Below, piece after piece: positions 35,040 through 44,867 of a stretch of 56,920 bases of DNA (position 1 is the first letter of the stretch; each line of letters begins with the position of its first letter). The stretch comes from Afipia sp. 64-13 (lineage in GTDB: Bacteria; Pseudomonadota; Alphaproteobacteria; Rhizobiales; Xanthobacteraceae), in the NCBI GenBank assembly GCA_001897755.1, contig MKUJ01000009.1, positions 5,670-62,589 on the forward strand. The letters run 5' to 3'. The position numbers and the translations under genes were made by a program. Under the pieces are notes generated by a model. It did no database searches, had not been told where the DNA came from, and was given only the letters and a program-made list of their open reading frames with translations.

Positions 35040-36575
35040 ATGACATCTTTCTCCGATCAATCACGCTCTCTTGAAAACTGGTCGCGGGCTTCGCAGAGCC
35101 AACCGGCGGAGCGTTCGCGACTGCCGCTGCTGATCGCAATTCTAGCTGCCCTGACCATCGCGCGCCTGATCGGTCTGCATTTCTCGGTGGTCGATCTGTT
35201 CTTCGACGAAGCGCAATACTGGTGGTGGGGACACGATCTCGCCTTCGGTTATTTCTCCAAACCACCGTTCCTCGCGTGGACCATCGCGGCGGCGCGGCAG
35301 GTCTGCGGCGATGCCGAATGGTGCGTGCGCGCGCCCGCGCCACTTTTCTATTTCGCCACCAGCATGGTCATCTATTTCGTCACGCGCCGGCTTTACGACG
35401 AGGCCACCGGGTTCTGGGCCGCTGTTTTGATGGCGCTGACGACCGGCGTCGTCTTCTCCACCCGCGTCATCTCGACCGATGTCCCGCTGCTGTTCTTCTG
35501 GTCACTGGCGCTGCTGGCCTATGTGCACCTTGCGACCGCGCCGCAAAAGCGATGGGCCGTGGTTCTCGGCATCTCGATCGGCCTCGGCCTGCTGTCGAAA
35601 TACGCCATGATCTATTTCGTTCCGGGCGCACTTCTGGCGGCGCTCCTGAGCCAACGCGCACGCAATGTGCTGAAGGGGCCTCACTTCTGGGCCGGACTGT
35701 TCATCGCGGCGCTGGTGATTCTTCCGAACATCATCTGGAACTACGCGCATTCGTTCATGACCTTCAAGCACACCGGAGGTCTTGTCCTGGGCGAGCAGTT
35801 TCACCTCAACTTCATCCGGGTCCTGGAATTCTTTGGCGCGCAATTCGGCGTGTTCGGCCCTGTGGTGTTCGCGGTCATGATCATCGCCGTCTTCAAGCTC
35901 CGATCGCCCGATATCATCGAGCAGGATCGGGTGATGATCGCGTTTTACATTTTCCCGGTGACGCTGATCCTGATCATCGCCATCGGCGCTCATGCCTACG
36001 CCAACTGGGCCGCCACCTCGATCGTCTCCGGAGTGGTACTGACGGCGGCGCTGCTGGTTCGGCAAAAGAAGATGGTCTGGCTATGGGTCAGCATCGCGCT
36101 CGGCCTCGTGATGCAGATCACCCTTCTGTTCACCGATCCGATCGCCCCGAAGATCTCGGTGCCGTTCCTCAAAGCGCCCAATCCCTACAACCGCACGCTG
36201 GCGTGGCGCGCCTATGGTGAACGGGTGGGACAGCTTGCCGAGGAGATCGGCGCGCCGACCATTGCCAACGACTTCCGCGGTCAGGTTTCGGCGCTGCGTT
36301 ATTACTGGCGCGACAAGCCCGCCGAAATCCTGTCATGGGGAACGACCGACAGCCCTAATTTCGACGTGGTTCATCCGCTGACGCAATCGGCCAAGGAGCC
36401 GATCCTGTTCGTGACCTCCTGCCCCGATGAAAAACGGATAAAGAAATTCTACGCAGACGTTCGTCCGCTCGGACAATATCAGGTCACGGTTGGAACGACG
36501 ACTCGCGCCTTTTCTGCGTTCCGCCTCGCGCAAAGCCGGGGACCGATCGGCGTTCTGGAACAATGCAAATACTGA
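35040..36575 (+). CDS. GT39/ArnT-like glycosyltransferase (PMT_2 family)
   Basis: A 511-residue membrane protein with about 10-12 hydrophobic segments. The catalytic acidic pair follows the first one: Asp56-Glu57 in LFFDEAQYWWWGHDL, the DExxY motif of ArnT/PMT-type transferases that take sugars from undecaprenyl or dodecaprenyl phosphate. GYFSKPPFLAW is also typical. A soluble C-terminal part (about 405-511) probably faces the periplasm. It would decorate lipid A, core or a glycan at the periplasmic face. The open frame extends to 34839 but overlaps the preceding gene; ATG 35040 gives a normal short N-terminus. It lies 58 bp after the GT-C-like gene, probably one transcript. Confidence 0.88.
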   Translation: MTSFSDQSRSLENWSRASQSQPAERSRLPLLIAILAALTIARLIGLHFSVVDLFFDEAQYWWWGHDLAFGYFSKPPFLAWTIAAARQVCGDAEWCVRAPAPLFYFATSMVIYFVTRRLYDEATGFWAAVLMALTTGVVFSTRVISTDVPLLFFWSLALLAYVHLATAPQKRWAVVLGISIGLGLLSKYAMIYFVPGALLAALLSQRARNVLKGPHFWAGLFIAALVILPNIIWNYAHSFMTFKHTGGLVLGEQFHLNFIRVLEFFGAQFGVFGPVVFAVMIIAVFKLRSPDIIEQDRVMIAFYIFPVTLILIIAIGAHAYANWAATSIVSGVVLTAALLVRQKKMVWLWVSIALGLVMQITLLFTDPIAPKISVPFLKAPNPYNRTLAWRAYGERVGQLAEEIGAPTIANDFRGQVSALRYYWRDKPAEILSWGTTDSPNFDVVHPLTQSAKEPILFVTSCPDEKRIKKFYADVRPLGQYQVTVGTTTRAFSAFRLAQSRGPIGVLEQCKY

Positions 36576-36582
36576 CCCGCGA

Positions 36583-37851
36583 TCAACCTGCGGAATCCGC
36601 CTGCCTGGGGCGCCGGCTCAGACGATTCCAGAAGCTGGCAAAAAGCTCCGCCGGTTTGGCTGGCGCATCGATCACCACCGCTCCGGCGATCAGCTTGAGA
36701 CAAACCGCGGCGATGACAGCAAGCAGAACGTACTGCAGATAGATCGCCGCTGGCATGGTCGGCGCGACGGCCGAGCAGGCAAAGCCGCCGATCCTGACCG
36801 CAAGAACGGCAAGAATCAGTGAAACTATCGCAAAGCTCCGCCCCTGACGCGTAGTTCGCGGAAGGCCGAGAAACGCAAATCCCATCAGCGCAAAGACAAA
36901 AGCATAAAGCGGCGCGACGATGCGGTTGTGCAGCTCCACACGCATCTGGCCGCGCGTGCTGCGAAAATGCGGATCGCCCGGAGCCGGCGAAATCAGCTCG
37001 CTGGTGAATTGCTCGCTCGCTGTGTAGGACACATCGCCGCCGGAATTGGAGAACTGCGACAAATCGAAAGCGTAGCTCTTGAACGCCACGATAGCGGGAT
37101 CGCGCTTGCCGGCCTCAAGACGCTGCAAATTGCCGTCTTCCAGAATCAGGAACGTGCCGTTCGCGGTTTTTCGCACCGTGCCATGATCGGCTGAAATATC
37201 GATCCGCTCGGCGGGATTGCGCTGATCGTCAACGAACACGCCGACCAGCACGCCGCCCGGCCTGCGCTCGCGGACACGAAGCGTCAGCTTGCCAAGCTCG
37301 ATGAACTGACCCGGCTGCACCACATTGGCCAGCACGTCGGCGCTGATCTGGGCGCGCCACTGCCGCAGACTACGCAGGCTTTCCGGCGCAAGATACAGCG
37401 ACAGAAACGCCAGCAGAATGCTTACAATGGCGGCGGCATACAGGAACGGGCGCAGCAGCCGCAGCGGAGACATGCCGGCTGCATTCATCACGATAATTTC
37501 GGAGTCCGTCGCCAGCTTGTTCAAGGTATGCGCCACCGCGATCACGAAGGCGATCGGCGCGATCAGCAAAGCCAGAAGCGGAATGGCGAGACTGGAGATG
37601 CCAAGAAAGATAAGAATGGTCTGTCCCTGGCTTGTCATCAGATCGATGCCGCGCAGCGCCTGGGTGATCCAGATCACCCCGGTGAGCGACAACAGAACCA
37701 GCAGGAAGGCATGCAGCACCGTACGCACGACATAGGCGCCGAATACGCCCATGCCGCCGAATACCATTGCGCCAAGCCTGTTCAGGAGCGACCGAATGCC
37801 AAACCTCGCCTGATCGGAAACCCGCCGCAGCACGATGGCGACACTGGCCAT
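36583..37851 (-). CDS. LptF-type LPS export permease (solitary copy)
   Basis: A 422-residue LptF/LptG-family protein. It has N-terminal helices including SLTGVIWITQALRGIDLMTSQ, a coupling region HTLNKLATDSEIIVMNAAG, a periplasmic beta-jellyroll (about 190-310) and three C-terminal helices. These stretches match canonical alphaproteobacterial LptF rather than LptG. In LPS export LptF and LptG pair with ATPase LptB to drive LPS from the inner membrane to LptC. Here no lptG, lptD or pepA is adjacent, so this is either a second LptF-like gene in the polysaccharide locus or a displaced one. The N-terminus carries about 33 residues more than the usual LptF start (ATG at 37752 would be the shorter choice); the start is uncertain. 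It lies 15 bp after gmd. Confidence 0.85.
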   Translation of the reverse strand: MASVAIVLRRVSDQARFGIRSLLNRLGAMVFGGMGVFGAYVVRTVLHAFLLVLLSLTGVIWITQALRGIDLMTSQGQTILIFLGISSLAIPLLALLIAPIAFVIAVAHTLNKLATDSEIIVMNAAGMSPLRLLRPFLYAAAIVSILLAFLSLYLAPESLRSLRQWRAQISADVLANVVQPGQFIELGKLTLRVRERRPGGVLVGVFVDDQRNPAERIDISADHGTVRKTANGTFLILEDGNLQRLEAGKRDPAIVAFKSYAFDLSQFSNSGGDVSYTASEQFTSELISPAPGDPHFRSTRGQMRVELHNRIVAPLYAFVFALMGFAFLGLPRTTRQGRSFAIVSLILAVLAVRIGGFACSAVAPTMPAAIYLQYVLLAVIAAVCLKLIAGAVVIDAPAKPAELFASFWNRLSRRPRQADSAG

Positions 37852-37866
37852 CGCACCGGATCACAT

Positions 37867-38958
37867 CTACTCATGCCGGTTGAAGTATTTAAAGCCGTGC
37901 TTCTTCACCAGTTCGTCGCGCTGCGCAGATTTCAGGTCTTCCGCCATCATCTCGGAGACGAGTTCGGCGAAAGTGATGCGCGGCGACCAGCCCAGTTTCT
38001 GTCGTGCCTTGCTTGCATCGCCAAGCAGGGTTTCGACTTCCGTCGGGCGGAAGTAGCGCGGATCAACCTCGACGATGCACTTGTCCGTCGCCACGTCAAA
38101 GCCCTTCTCGTCCACCCCGGTTCCTTCCCAGCGGATGGAGATCCCGATCTCTTTCGCCGCAACCTCGACGAATTCGCGAACCGAATGCTGCTCGCCGGTG
38201 GCGATCACATAATCTTCGGGCTTGTCTTGCTGCAACATCAGCCACTGCATCTCGACATAGTCCCGCGCATGCCCCCAATCGCGTAGCGCGTTGAGGTTTC
38301 CGAGATAGAGACGCTCCTGCAGGCCAAGCTTGATGCGGGCAAGCGCGCGCGTGATCTTGCGCGTGACGAACGTCTCACCCCGGATCGGCGATTCGTGATT
38401 GAACAGGATGCCGTTACAGGCATACATGCCATAGGCCTCACGATAATTCACCGTGATCCAGTAGGCGTAGAGCTTGGCGACCGCGTAAGGCGAGCGCGGA
38501 TAGAAAGGCGTCGTCTCCTTTTGCGGGATCTCCTGCACCAAGCCATAGAGCTCCGACGTGGAGGCCTGATAAAACCGGGTCTTCTTTTCAAGCCCAAGAA
38601 TGCGGATCGCCTCAAGCACCCGCAAGGCGCCGAGCGCATCGGAGTTTGCCGTGTATTCCGGCTCCTCGAAGGACACCGCGACGTGGCTCTGGGCCGCAAG
38701 ATTGTAAATCTCGTCCGGCTGGACCTCCTGTACGATCCGAATGAGGCTTGACGAATCCGTCAGGTCGCCGTGATGCAGCGTAAAATCCAGACCTTGATCG
38801 TGGGGATCATGATAAAGATGATCGATACGGTCCGTATTGATCAGCGACGTCCGACGCTTGATCCCATGAACCGAATATCCTTTATCCAGCAGCAATTCGG
38901 CAAGGTATGCTCCATCCTGGCCGGTGATGCCGGTAATCAACGCCGTTTTCCGAGTCAT
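37867..38958 (-). CDS. gmd: GDP-mannose 4,6-dehydratase
   Basis: A 363-residue SDR dehydratase. The nucleotide-binding motif is [18 protein letters not shown] (residues 8-25), [16 protein letters not shown] carries the catalytic Thr/Glu region, and [12 protein letters not shown] has the Tyr-x3-Lys pair. [16 protein letters not shown] is the family hallmark. It converts GDP-mannose to GDP-4-keto-6-deoxymannose using bound NADP. No GMER (fcl/wcaG) or RMD partner is seen in the window, so the final sugar (fucose, rhamnose, perosamine) is undetermined. The ATG at 38958 begins the standard N-terminus; the extension to 39039 is not supported. Confidence 0.96.
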   Translation of the reverse strand: MTRKTALITGITGQDGAYLAELLLDKGYSVHGIKRRTSLINTDRIDHLYHDPHDQGLDFTLHHGDLTDSSSLIRIVQEVQPDEIYNLAAQSHVAVSFEEPEYTANSDALGALRVLEAIRILGLEKKTRFYQASTSELYGLVQEIPQKETTPFYPRSPYAVAKLYAYWITVNYREAYGMYACNGILFNHESPIRGETFVTRKITRALARIKLGLQERLYLGNLNALRDWGHARDYVEMQWLMLQQDKPEDYVIATGEQHSVREFVEVAAKEIGISIRWEGTGVDEKGFDVATDKCIVEVDPRYFRPTEVETLLGDASKARQKLGWSPRITFAELVSEMMAEDLKSAQRDELVKKHGFKYFNRHE

Positions 38959-39039
38959 TCTTCGATCCACATAAAAATCAGCTAAGTCCATATTCACCAA
39001 TATGGATTTTATGTCTACCGTATGAAGCGCGCCATGCAA

Positions 39040-40950
39040 TCAGGGCGATGACGGCCTGAATTCCGGCACGGCATCCTTCAGAACAGCGACGATCACATTT
39101 TTGTCGGTGTGCGCAAAAGCCGCATCAAGTTGCGTCAGCCATTCCTGCAACTTTTCCAGCGGCGGTTCATTCGGGCGCGCTGCCACGACACCGGCGATTC
39201 CGATGTCCGATGTCGGCTCCTCCTCGGCAAACAGGATTTCGTTGAGGCGCTCGCCAGGCCGAATGCCTGTGAACACGATATCGATATCGTAGCCTGGTTG
39301 CAGGCCGGACAAGGAGATCATCCGCTCGGCGAGATCGACGATCTTCACCGGCTGCCCCATGTTGAGAACATAGACCGATACGTCACCTTGCTGCGCACTG
39401 ACGGCATGCGTCGCCGCCGTGACCACCAGGTCGCACGCCTCCCGAATGGTCATGAAGTAACGCACCATATCCGGATGCGTCACCGTGATGGGACCGCCCG
39501 CCTCGATCTGTGCCTTGAATTTCGGCACCACTGACCCGTTGGAAGCCAGCACGTTGCCGAACCTGACCGAAATCAGACGCATCGGCATCTTGCCATTGGT
39601 CCTGCCGGTCAAATCGCGGTCGAGCGCCTGACAATACATCTCCGCGAAACGCTTGGTCAGGCCCAACATCGAGACCGGCTCGATCGCCTTGTCGGTCGAG
39701 ATCATCACCATCGCGCCGGCGCCGGACGCAACGGCGGCATCCGCAACATTGATAGAGCCGAAAATGTTGGTCTTGATGCCCTCGCTCCAGTCGCGCTCGA
39801 GAATCGGCACATGCTTGAGCGCGGCGGCATGAAACACGATATCCGGCTTGAACTCCTTCATCAGAGAGTGAATGCGTTCGCGATCGCGGACATCGGCAAT
39901 CCGCCCCTCGATGCGCCCTGCATCGAACTTTTCCGCCAGACGCTCCATCACGGCATGAAGCGCAGGCTCGGAGTTCTCGATGATCAGGAGCCGCGTCGCA
40001 CCGAATGTCATGGCGCGATCGCAAATTTCCGAACCGATCGAGCCGCCGCCGCCCGTCACCACGACGGATTTTCCGCGCACGAAGTTTTCAAGACGCCGGT
40101 AGTCGATCTTCACACTCGGCCGCAACAGCAGATCCTCGACAGCGACCGGCGTCAGTTGTGGAATTTCACCAGCGCCTTCGAGCGTCGGCAGCCGGCTGAC
40201 CGTCAGACCGAGTTTACGAGCCCGAGCCAGCACCGTTTCAGGATGGGCCTCCGGCTCGAACGAGGTCGGCAACATGACGATCCGGCTAATGGGCTTTTCA
40301 CGCCGGGAAAAATCTCCGACCACGTCCGTCAGATCTTCGATGCCGCCAAGAACGGGCACACCCCGAATAAACTGCCCACGGTCGGATTTTGCAGGCGAGA
40401 GAATACCTGCCGAAGATATCCGCTTGACCGCGCCATTTTCGATCGCACGGATCAAAACCTCCGCGTCGACCGCACGTCCCAGCAACAGCGCAGGAGCAGA
40501 AGCACTCTCACGAGCTTTATTGCGAAGCCGTGTAAAATGAAAATAACGATAGGCGAGACGAGATCCGCTAAAGAAAAAAATCTGCAGAAACCAATAAATG
40601 ATGATCGTCGTCTTGCCGAAGAAGAATCCGCCATAGACGTTCGGAGCGATCAGCACATAGTCAATCACCAAAAGCGCGACTGCGAGAATTGTCGATATCC
40701 GCAGGATATTGAGCAGATCAGGGATCGAAATAAAGCGCCACTTGGTGGTGGTCAGCCGAGACAGATAGCAGACGACGATGCTGAACAGCACAAAATACGG
40801 CAGGATGCGCAGCAGCATCGGCAAGCGCTCTGCGAACCCGCCATCCTCGAACCGAAGATAGAAACTCGCCAGCACCGCAGCCGCCGTGACCAGCGCATCG
40901 TGGAGCATGATCAGGTAATTGCGCGGGGTCAGGCTCGTGAATTTAAACAC
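39040..40950 (-). CDS. Membrane nucleotide-sugar 4,6-dehydratase (WbpM/CapD/FlaA1 family)
   Basis: A large polysaccharide-biosynthesis protein. Four N-terminal membrane segments (about the first 140 residues) are followed by a PglF/WbpM-type linker domain and a cytoplasmic SDR domain. NAD binding is at VVVTGGGGSIGSE (about residue 300), and the catalytic STDKAIEPVSMLGLTK has the Ser-Met-x3-Lys arrangement seen in membrane family members instead of Ser-Tyr-Lys. The expected activity is UDP-GlcNAc 4,6-dehydration for amino-deoxy sugars. The start is uncertain: no ATG precedes the first helix adequately, so I suggest GTG 40950. TTG 41007 and GTG 41001 are alternatives, close after the hldE stop. 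Members without the membrane part (FlaA1/PseB) are shorter. Confidence 0.88.
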   Translation of the reverse strand: MFKFTSLTPRNYLIMLHDALVTAAAVLASFYLRFEDGGFAERLPMLLRILPYFVLFSIVVCYLSRLTTTKWRFISIPDLLNILRISTILAVALLVIDYVLIAPNVYGGFFFGKTTIIIYWFLQIFFFSGSRLAYRYFHFTRLRNKARESASAPALLLGRAVDAEVLIRAIENGAVKRISSAGILSPAKSDRGQFIRGVPVLGGIEDLTDVVGDFSRREKPISRIVMLPTSFEPEAHPETVLARARKLGLTVSRLPTLEGAGEIPQLTPVAVEDLLLRPSVKIDYRRLENFVRGKSVVVTGGGGSIGSEICDRAMTFGATRLLIIENSEPALHAVMERLAEKFDAGRIEGRIADVRDRERIHSLMKEFKPDIVFHAAALKHVPILERDWSEGIKTNIFGSINVADAAVASGAGAMVMISTDKAIEPVSMLGLTKRFAEMYCQALDRDLTGRTNGKMPMRLISVRFGNVLASNGSVVPKFKAQIEAGGPITVTHPDMVRYFMTIREACDLVVTAATHAVSAQQGDVSVYVLNMGQPVKIVDLAERMISLSGLQPGYDIDIVFTGIRPGERLNEILFAEEEPTSDIGIAGVVAARPNEPPLEKLQEWLTQLDAAFAHTDKNVIVAVLKDAVPEFRPSSP

Positions 40951-41013
40951 TTGAAACGTACCGATCCTGATGCAGGCGAATACACGCGGCCGGCATGCCA
41001 CCTGCAAGCTTCA

Positions 41014-42486
41014 TCATGTTTTTTGCTCTCTGGCCCGGGCAACCAGCGAAGTCGTGGAATGACCCGGCATCAAATCGACCAGAATAACCTCGCCGCCATT
41101 TGCCGTCACGATATCATGGCCGACCACCTGCTCGCGGGTGTAGTCTCCGCCCTTCACCAAGACGCTCGGCTTGATCTGTGCGATCAGCGCCAGCGGCGTG
41201 TCGTCGTCGAAAATCGCCACGGCATCGACGGCCTCAAGGGCGGCGAGCACCTCGGCGCGTGCGCGTTCGCCCTGCACCGGGCGATCGGCGCCTTTCAGGC
41301 GCCTGACCGATGCATCGCTGTTCAAGCCGACGACAAGACGATCGCAGGCCGCACGCGCCTGCGTGACGACACGAACATGCCCCGGATGCAGAATGTCGAA
41401 ACAGCCATTGGTGAAACCGACGCGCAGACCCTGCCGCCGCCAATCCTCGAGCCGGTTCTCCAGGTCCTGCCAGCCGGTTGCGATCTTTTCCTCCGCCGCC
41501 AGCGAGGCGTGCGGCAGGATTTTCCGGCGCAGCTCCGCCTGCGTCACGGTTGCGGTCCCGTGTTTGCCGACCGCAACGGCTGCCGCGGCGGCCGCCATGC
41601 GCACCGCCGTCTCCGGATCGACGCCGCTTGCCAGCGTCACCGCAAGGGTCGCGACAACCGTATCGCCGGCTCCCGAAACATCGCGCACCTTCGCGGGGAA
41701 CGCCGGCACATGCAGGGAATCTCCGTTGCGGGCGACCAGCGTCATGCCATGCTCGCTCTGCGTCACCAATAGAAACTCGCAATCCGCCAGTTGCATCACG
41801 TCCTGCGCAGCAAGGCCGATCTCGGCTTGTGTTTTCGCCTGGCTCCGCGTCGCTTCGACGAATTCCTTGCGGTTCGGCGTCAACATCGTCGCGCCGTGAT
41901 AGATCGAGAAATTCGCGCTCTTGGGGTCGACGATGACGCGCTTGCCACCCGCCCGCGCCATCTCGATCACGCGACGGATGACGTGCGTGGTGAGCACGCC
42001 CTTGGCGTAATCGGACAGCAGGACGATGTCGGCTCGTGGCAACGCCGCCGAAACGGCTTCGAGCAACTGCGTCTCGATTCCCGACGCCACCGGCGCGGCC
42101 ACTTCCCAGTCGGCGCGCAGCATATGGGTCGAGAAATGCTCGGAGACGAAGCGCAATTTCCGCGTCGTTTGCCGCGAGCCATCGACCACCAGCAACGGCT
42201 CGATCAGCGGTTCGCGGCCGAGTTCGTCCTTCAGGGTCCGGCCCGCCTCGTCGTCACCGATCAATCCGACAAAGATGCATTTCGCGCCGAGCGCGGCGAT
42301 GTTGCGCGCGACATTGCCGGCGCCACCGACATTGACCTCGCTGCGCTGAACGGCAATGACCGGCGCAGGCGCCTCGGGCGAAATGCGCGAGACTTCGCCA
42401 TAGACGAACTCATCAAGCATCAGATCGCCGACGCAAAGGACGCTCTGGCGACGGATCGCCTCCGATAGCGCGTTGAAATCCAGCAT
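41014..42486 (-). CDS. hldE: Bifunctional heptose-7-P kinase / heptose-1-P adenylyltransferase
   Basis: A 490-residue fusion enzyme of ADP-heptose synthesis. Residues about 1-325 are a ribokinase-fold D-glycero-beta-D-manno-heptose-7-phosphate kinase ([17 protein letters not shown] near residue 52, [10 protein letters not shown] catalytic loop). Residues about 350-490 are the nucleotidyltransferase domain with [15 protein letters not shown] (HxGH at 367-370 region) and VKGGDYT. Both domains are complete. The frame runs upstream to 42708, but ATG 42486 is the family start. It lies 25 bp downstream of hldD on the same strand. Confidence 0.96.
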   Translation of the reverse strand: MLDFNALSEAIRRQSVLCVGDLMLDEFVYGEVSRISPEAPAPVIAVQRSEVNVGGAGNVARNIAALGAKCIFVGLIGDDEAGRTLKDELGREPLIEPLLVVDGSRQTTRKLRFVSEHFSTHMLRADWEVAAPVASGIETQLLEAVSAALPRADIVLLSDYAKGVLTTHVIRRVIEMARAGGKRVIVDPKSANFSIYHGATMLTPNRKEFVEATRSQAKTQAEIGLAAQDVMQLADCEFLLVTQSEHGMTLVARNGDSLHVPAFPAKVRDVSGAGDTVVATLAVTLASGVDPETAVRMAAAAAAVAVGKHGTATVTQAELRRKILPHASLAAEEKIATGWQDLENRLEDWRRQGLRVGFTNGCFDILHPGHVRVVTQARAACDRLVVGLNSDASVRRLKGADRPVQGERARAEVLAALEAVDAVAIFDDDTPLALIAQIKPSVLVKGGDYTREQVVGHDIVTANGGEVILVDLMPGHSTTSLVARAREQKT

Positions 42487-42511
42487 CAAATGCCTGTTGT
42501 CCGTTGCACGG

Positions 42512-43492
42512 TCAGCGGTAGTGATCCGCCTGATCGAGAAAGCCCTTGACGTAAGCGGTGACCGCCTCTTCAAGCGGCGTGAAGCCGCCATTGTATCCAG
42601 CCTGATGCAGGCGCGCAGTATCCGCCTGGGTAAAATATTGATAGCTGCCGCGAATCTGCTCCGGCATATCGATGTATTCGATATTCGGCCGAGTGCCGAG
42701 CGCGGCATAAGCCGCCACCATCATGTCCTTGAAGCTGCGCGCGTGGCCGGTGCCGACATTAAAGATTCCGCTGACCGAGGGCGTTGCCAGCAGCCACGCG
42801 ATGACGCGGATCACATCGTCGATATAGATGAAATCGCGGCGCTGATCTCCATCGGCGATGCCTTCACGGTGCGACTTGAAGAGCTGGATGGTCTGCCCGG
42901 CTTTGATCTCATCAAAGCGCTTGGTCAGCACGCTCATCATCGGACCCTTGTGATATTCGTTCGGCCCGAACACGTTGAAGAACTTCAGTCCCGCCCATTG
43001 CGGCGGCAGCTTTTCGCCCTTGGCTACGCGCGCCGCGACCGCCATGTCGAACAGATGCTTGCTCCAGCCGTAGAGATTCATCGGGCGGAGTTTTGTCAGC
43101 TCGTCCAGCGTCTGCGTGTCGCGAAAACCCTGCGCGCCGTCGCCATAGGTCGCCGCCGACGAAGCATAGATGAACGGGGTGTGGTTGATCGTGCACCAGT
43201 CAAGCAACCGCATGGAAAGGCGGAAGTTGGTCTCAATCACGAGATCGCCATCGGTCGCGGTGGTTTCCGAGATCGCGCCAAGATGGATGACGGCGTCGAG
43301 ATTGCGCGTCGCAAGCCAGGACATCAGTTCGCCCGGCGGCACCACATCGGCCAATTGGCGCTTGGCGAGGTTGCGCCACTTGCCTTCGCTGCCAAGAAAA
43401 TCGCACACGACGACATCCGCGCGGCCGGCCTCATTCAGCGCGGCTACGACATTCGATCCGATGAAACCGGCTCCGCCGGTTACCAGCAGCAT
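42512..43492 (-). CDS. hldD: ADP-L-glycero-D-manno-heptose 6-epimerase
   Basis: A 326-residue SDR epimerase. It has the N-terminal [19 protein letters not shown]-binding motif and the catalytic Tyr/Lys pair in [27 protein letters not shown] and [12 protein letters not shown] are diagnostic of HldD/RfaD. It converts ADP-D,D-heptose to ADP-L,D-heptose, the donor for inner-core heptosyltransferases. Length matches the family. First gene of an hldD-hldE-(WbpM-like)-gmd-lptF-like minus-strand run, divergent from waaF across a 181-bp gap. Confidence 0.96.
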   Translation of the reverse strand: MLLVTGGAGFIGSNVVAALNEAGRADVVVCDFLGSEGKWRNLAKRQLADVVPPGELMSWLATRNLDAVIHLGAISETTATDGDLVIETNFRLSMRLLDWCTINHTPFIYASSAATYGDGAQGFRDTQTLDELTKLRPMNLYGWSKHLFDMAVAARVAKGEKLPPQWAGLKFFNVFGPNEYHKGPMMSVLTKRFDEIKAGQTIQLFKSHREGIADGDQRRDFIYIDDVIRVIAWLLATPSVSGIFNVGTGHARSFKDMMVAAYAALGTRPNIEYIDMPEQIRGSYQYFTQADTARLHQAGYNGGFTPLEEAVTAYVKGFLDQADHYR

Positions 43493-43673
43493 GTGGCCTT
43501 CCCGCTTGTTGATACGCGGTCACCTTTGCCCCAGACCGGGCGGCCAAGCAACGCCAAGAAAGATTTTTTGGTGAACATCGCGGGCCAAATTTCCTGATTT
43601 ATCAGGCTCCCCGAACCCGCTATCAGGAAGTCCGGCAGGGCCTCCTTCAGACCCGGGACAACACTTTTATAAA

Positions 43674-44759
43674 ATGAACCTCCAATCACTTCATGATAGC
43701 GGCGTGCCGGCGGATCCAGCCGATACCCGCCCGATTCTCATTATTCCCTATATGTGGATCGGCGATTTCGTGCGCGGGCATACCGTGGTCCAGGTCCTGA
43801 AGGAGCGTTGGCCGAACCGGCCGGTCGATCTTCTGGTGACCAGCCTGTGCCGGCCGCTGATCGACTACATGCCGGGAGTCCGGCAGGGCATCGTCTGGGA
43901 TTTGCCGCGCGGTCGGCTCGCGCTGGCCCAGCAGCAGGCCCTGGCCCGGCAATTGCGCGCGCAGAATTACGGCACCGCGCTGGTGATGCCGCGAACCTGG
44001 AAAGCGGCCATCGCGCCGACACTGGCCGGCATCCCGGAGCGGGTCGGCTTTGTCGGCGAGGCGCGGTTCGGCCTGATCAACCGATGGCGCTGGGGCGAGC
44101 GGGCGATGCCGCGCTTCATCGACAAGAACGCATCGCTGGCACTGCCTGCCGACGCGCCCTTGCCGAAAGAATGGCCGGCGCCGCAGCTCGTGGTGCCGCC
44201 GGCCGAGATCGCGGCGTGGCGGGCCACACAGGGGCTCGGCGAGACGGCCGCCGTCGCGCTGGCGCCGGGTTCGGTCGGCTCGTCCAAGCGCTGGGTGGCC
44301 TATCCCAAGGCCGCGCGGATGCTGGCTGACAAGGGGCTGGACGTCTGGGTGATCGGCGGTCCCGGCGAGAAAGCGATCGCAACCGAGATCGTTCAGGCCG
44401 GCGGCCCGCGCGTGCGCGATCTCACCGGCACCGATCTGCGCAACGGCATTCTGGCGATGGCCGCGGCGAAACTGGCGATTTCCAACGATTCCGGCCTGAT
44501 GCACATCGCCGCCGCGGTCGGCACGCCGACCATGGGCATCTTCGGACCGACCAGCCCGTATCATTGGGGGCCGCTCAACGGGCTTGCCGCGGTGATGCTC
44601 CAGACCCAGATGCCGCTGCCCTGTCAGCCGTGTCACAGACCGGTGTGCCGGATGAACAACCACCAGTGCATGAAGCTGATCACCGCCGAGGATGTCGTCA
44701 CCACCGCCGAGGCGATCCTGACCGAAGGCCGGCAGAACGTCCCGGTTCTGGAGCATTAA
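43674..44759 (+). CDS. waaF: ADP-heptose:LPS heptosyltransferase II
   Basis: A 361-residue GT9 (GT-B) heptosyltransferase. ILIIPYMWIGDFV aligns with the conserved N-terminal acceptor-side region, GVRQGIVWDLPRGRL matches the family, and the ADP-heptose site is marked by ALAPGSVGSSKRWV and ISNDSGLMHIAAAVGTPTMGIFGPT. PCQPCHRPVCRMNNHQCM near the C-terminus is the usual Cys-rich WaaF tail. It adds the second heptose to the LPS inner core at the cytoplasmic face. It is divergent from hldD and is followed by gmhA and gmhB on the same strand. Confidence 0.94.
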   Translation: MNLQSLHDSGVPADPADTRPILIIPYMWIGDFVRGHTVVQVLKERWPNRPVDLLVTSLCRPLIDYMPGVRQGIVWDLPRGRLALAQQQALARQLRAQNYGTALVMPRTWKAAIAPTLAGIPERVGFVGEARFGLINRWRWGERAMPRFIDKNASLALPADAPLPKEWPAPQLVVPPAEIAAWRATQGLGETAAVALAPGSVGSSKRWVAYPKAARMLADKGLDVWVIGGPGEKAIATEIVQAGGPRVRDLTGTDLRNGILAMAAAKLAISNDSGLMHIAAAVGTPTMGIFGPTSPYHWGPLNGLAAVMLQTQMPLPCQPCHRPVCRMNNHQCMKLITAEDVVTTAEAILTEGRQNVPVLEH

Positions 44760-44770
44760 CCCAGTATTAA
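44756..44770. promoter_or_regulatory. CtrA-like TTAA-N7-TTAA
   Basis: TTAA-CCCAGTA-TTAA overlaps the waaF stop codon and lies 97 bp upstream of gmhA. The spacing is exactly that of a CtrA box, but the trailing C of the full consensus is missing. It may be chance. Confidence 0.3.
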
Positions 44771-44867
44771 AACCACATTACCTGTAACATCCCGTCTCAC
44801 GCCGCCGCGTGCGAGCTTGCACCGCCCCCGCCTTCTGCCTACCACTAGCTCCCGCCCTCGAACCGAC

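Noticed and set aside
39811-41772. A 653-codon + strand frame opposite the WbpM-like and hldE genes
   Set aside because: Both minus-strand genes have clear family motifs and catalytic residues throughout; the + frame is a Gln/Arg/His-rich shadow without any recognisable domain.
43493-43673. Gap between hldD and waaF checked for tRNA or small RNA
   Set aside because: No clover-leaf arms, CCA end or GTTC-type T-loop in a consistent arrangement were found; it is treated as a divergent promoter region.
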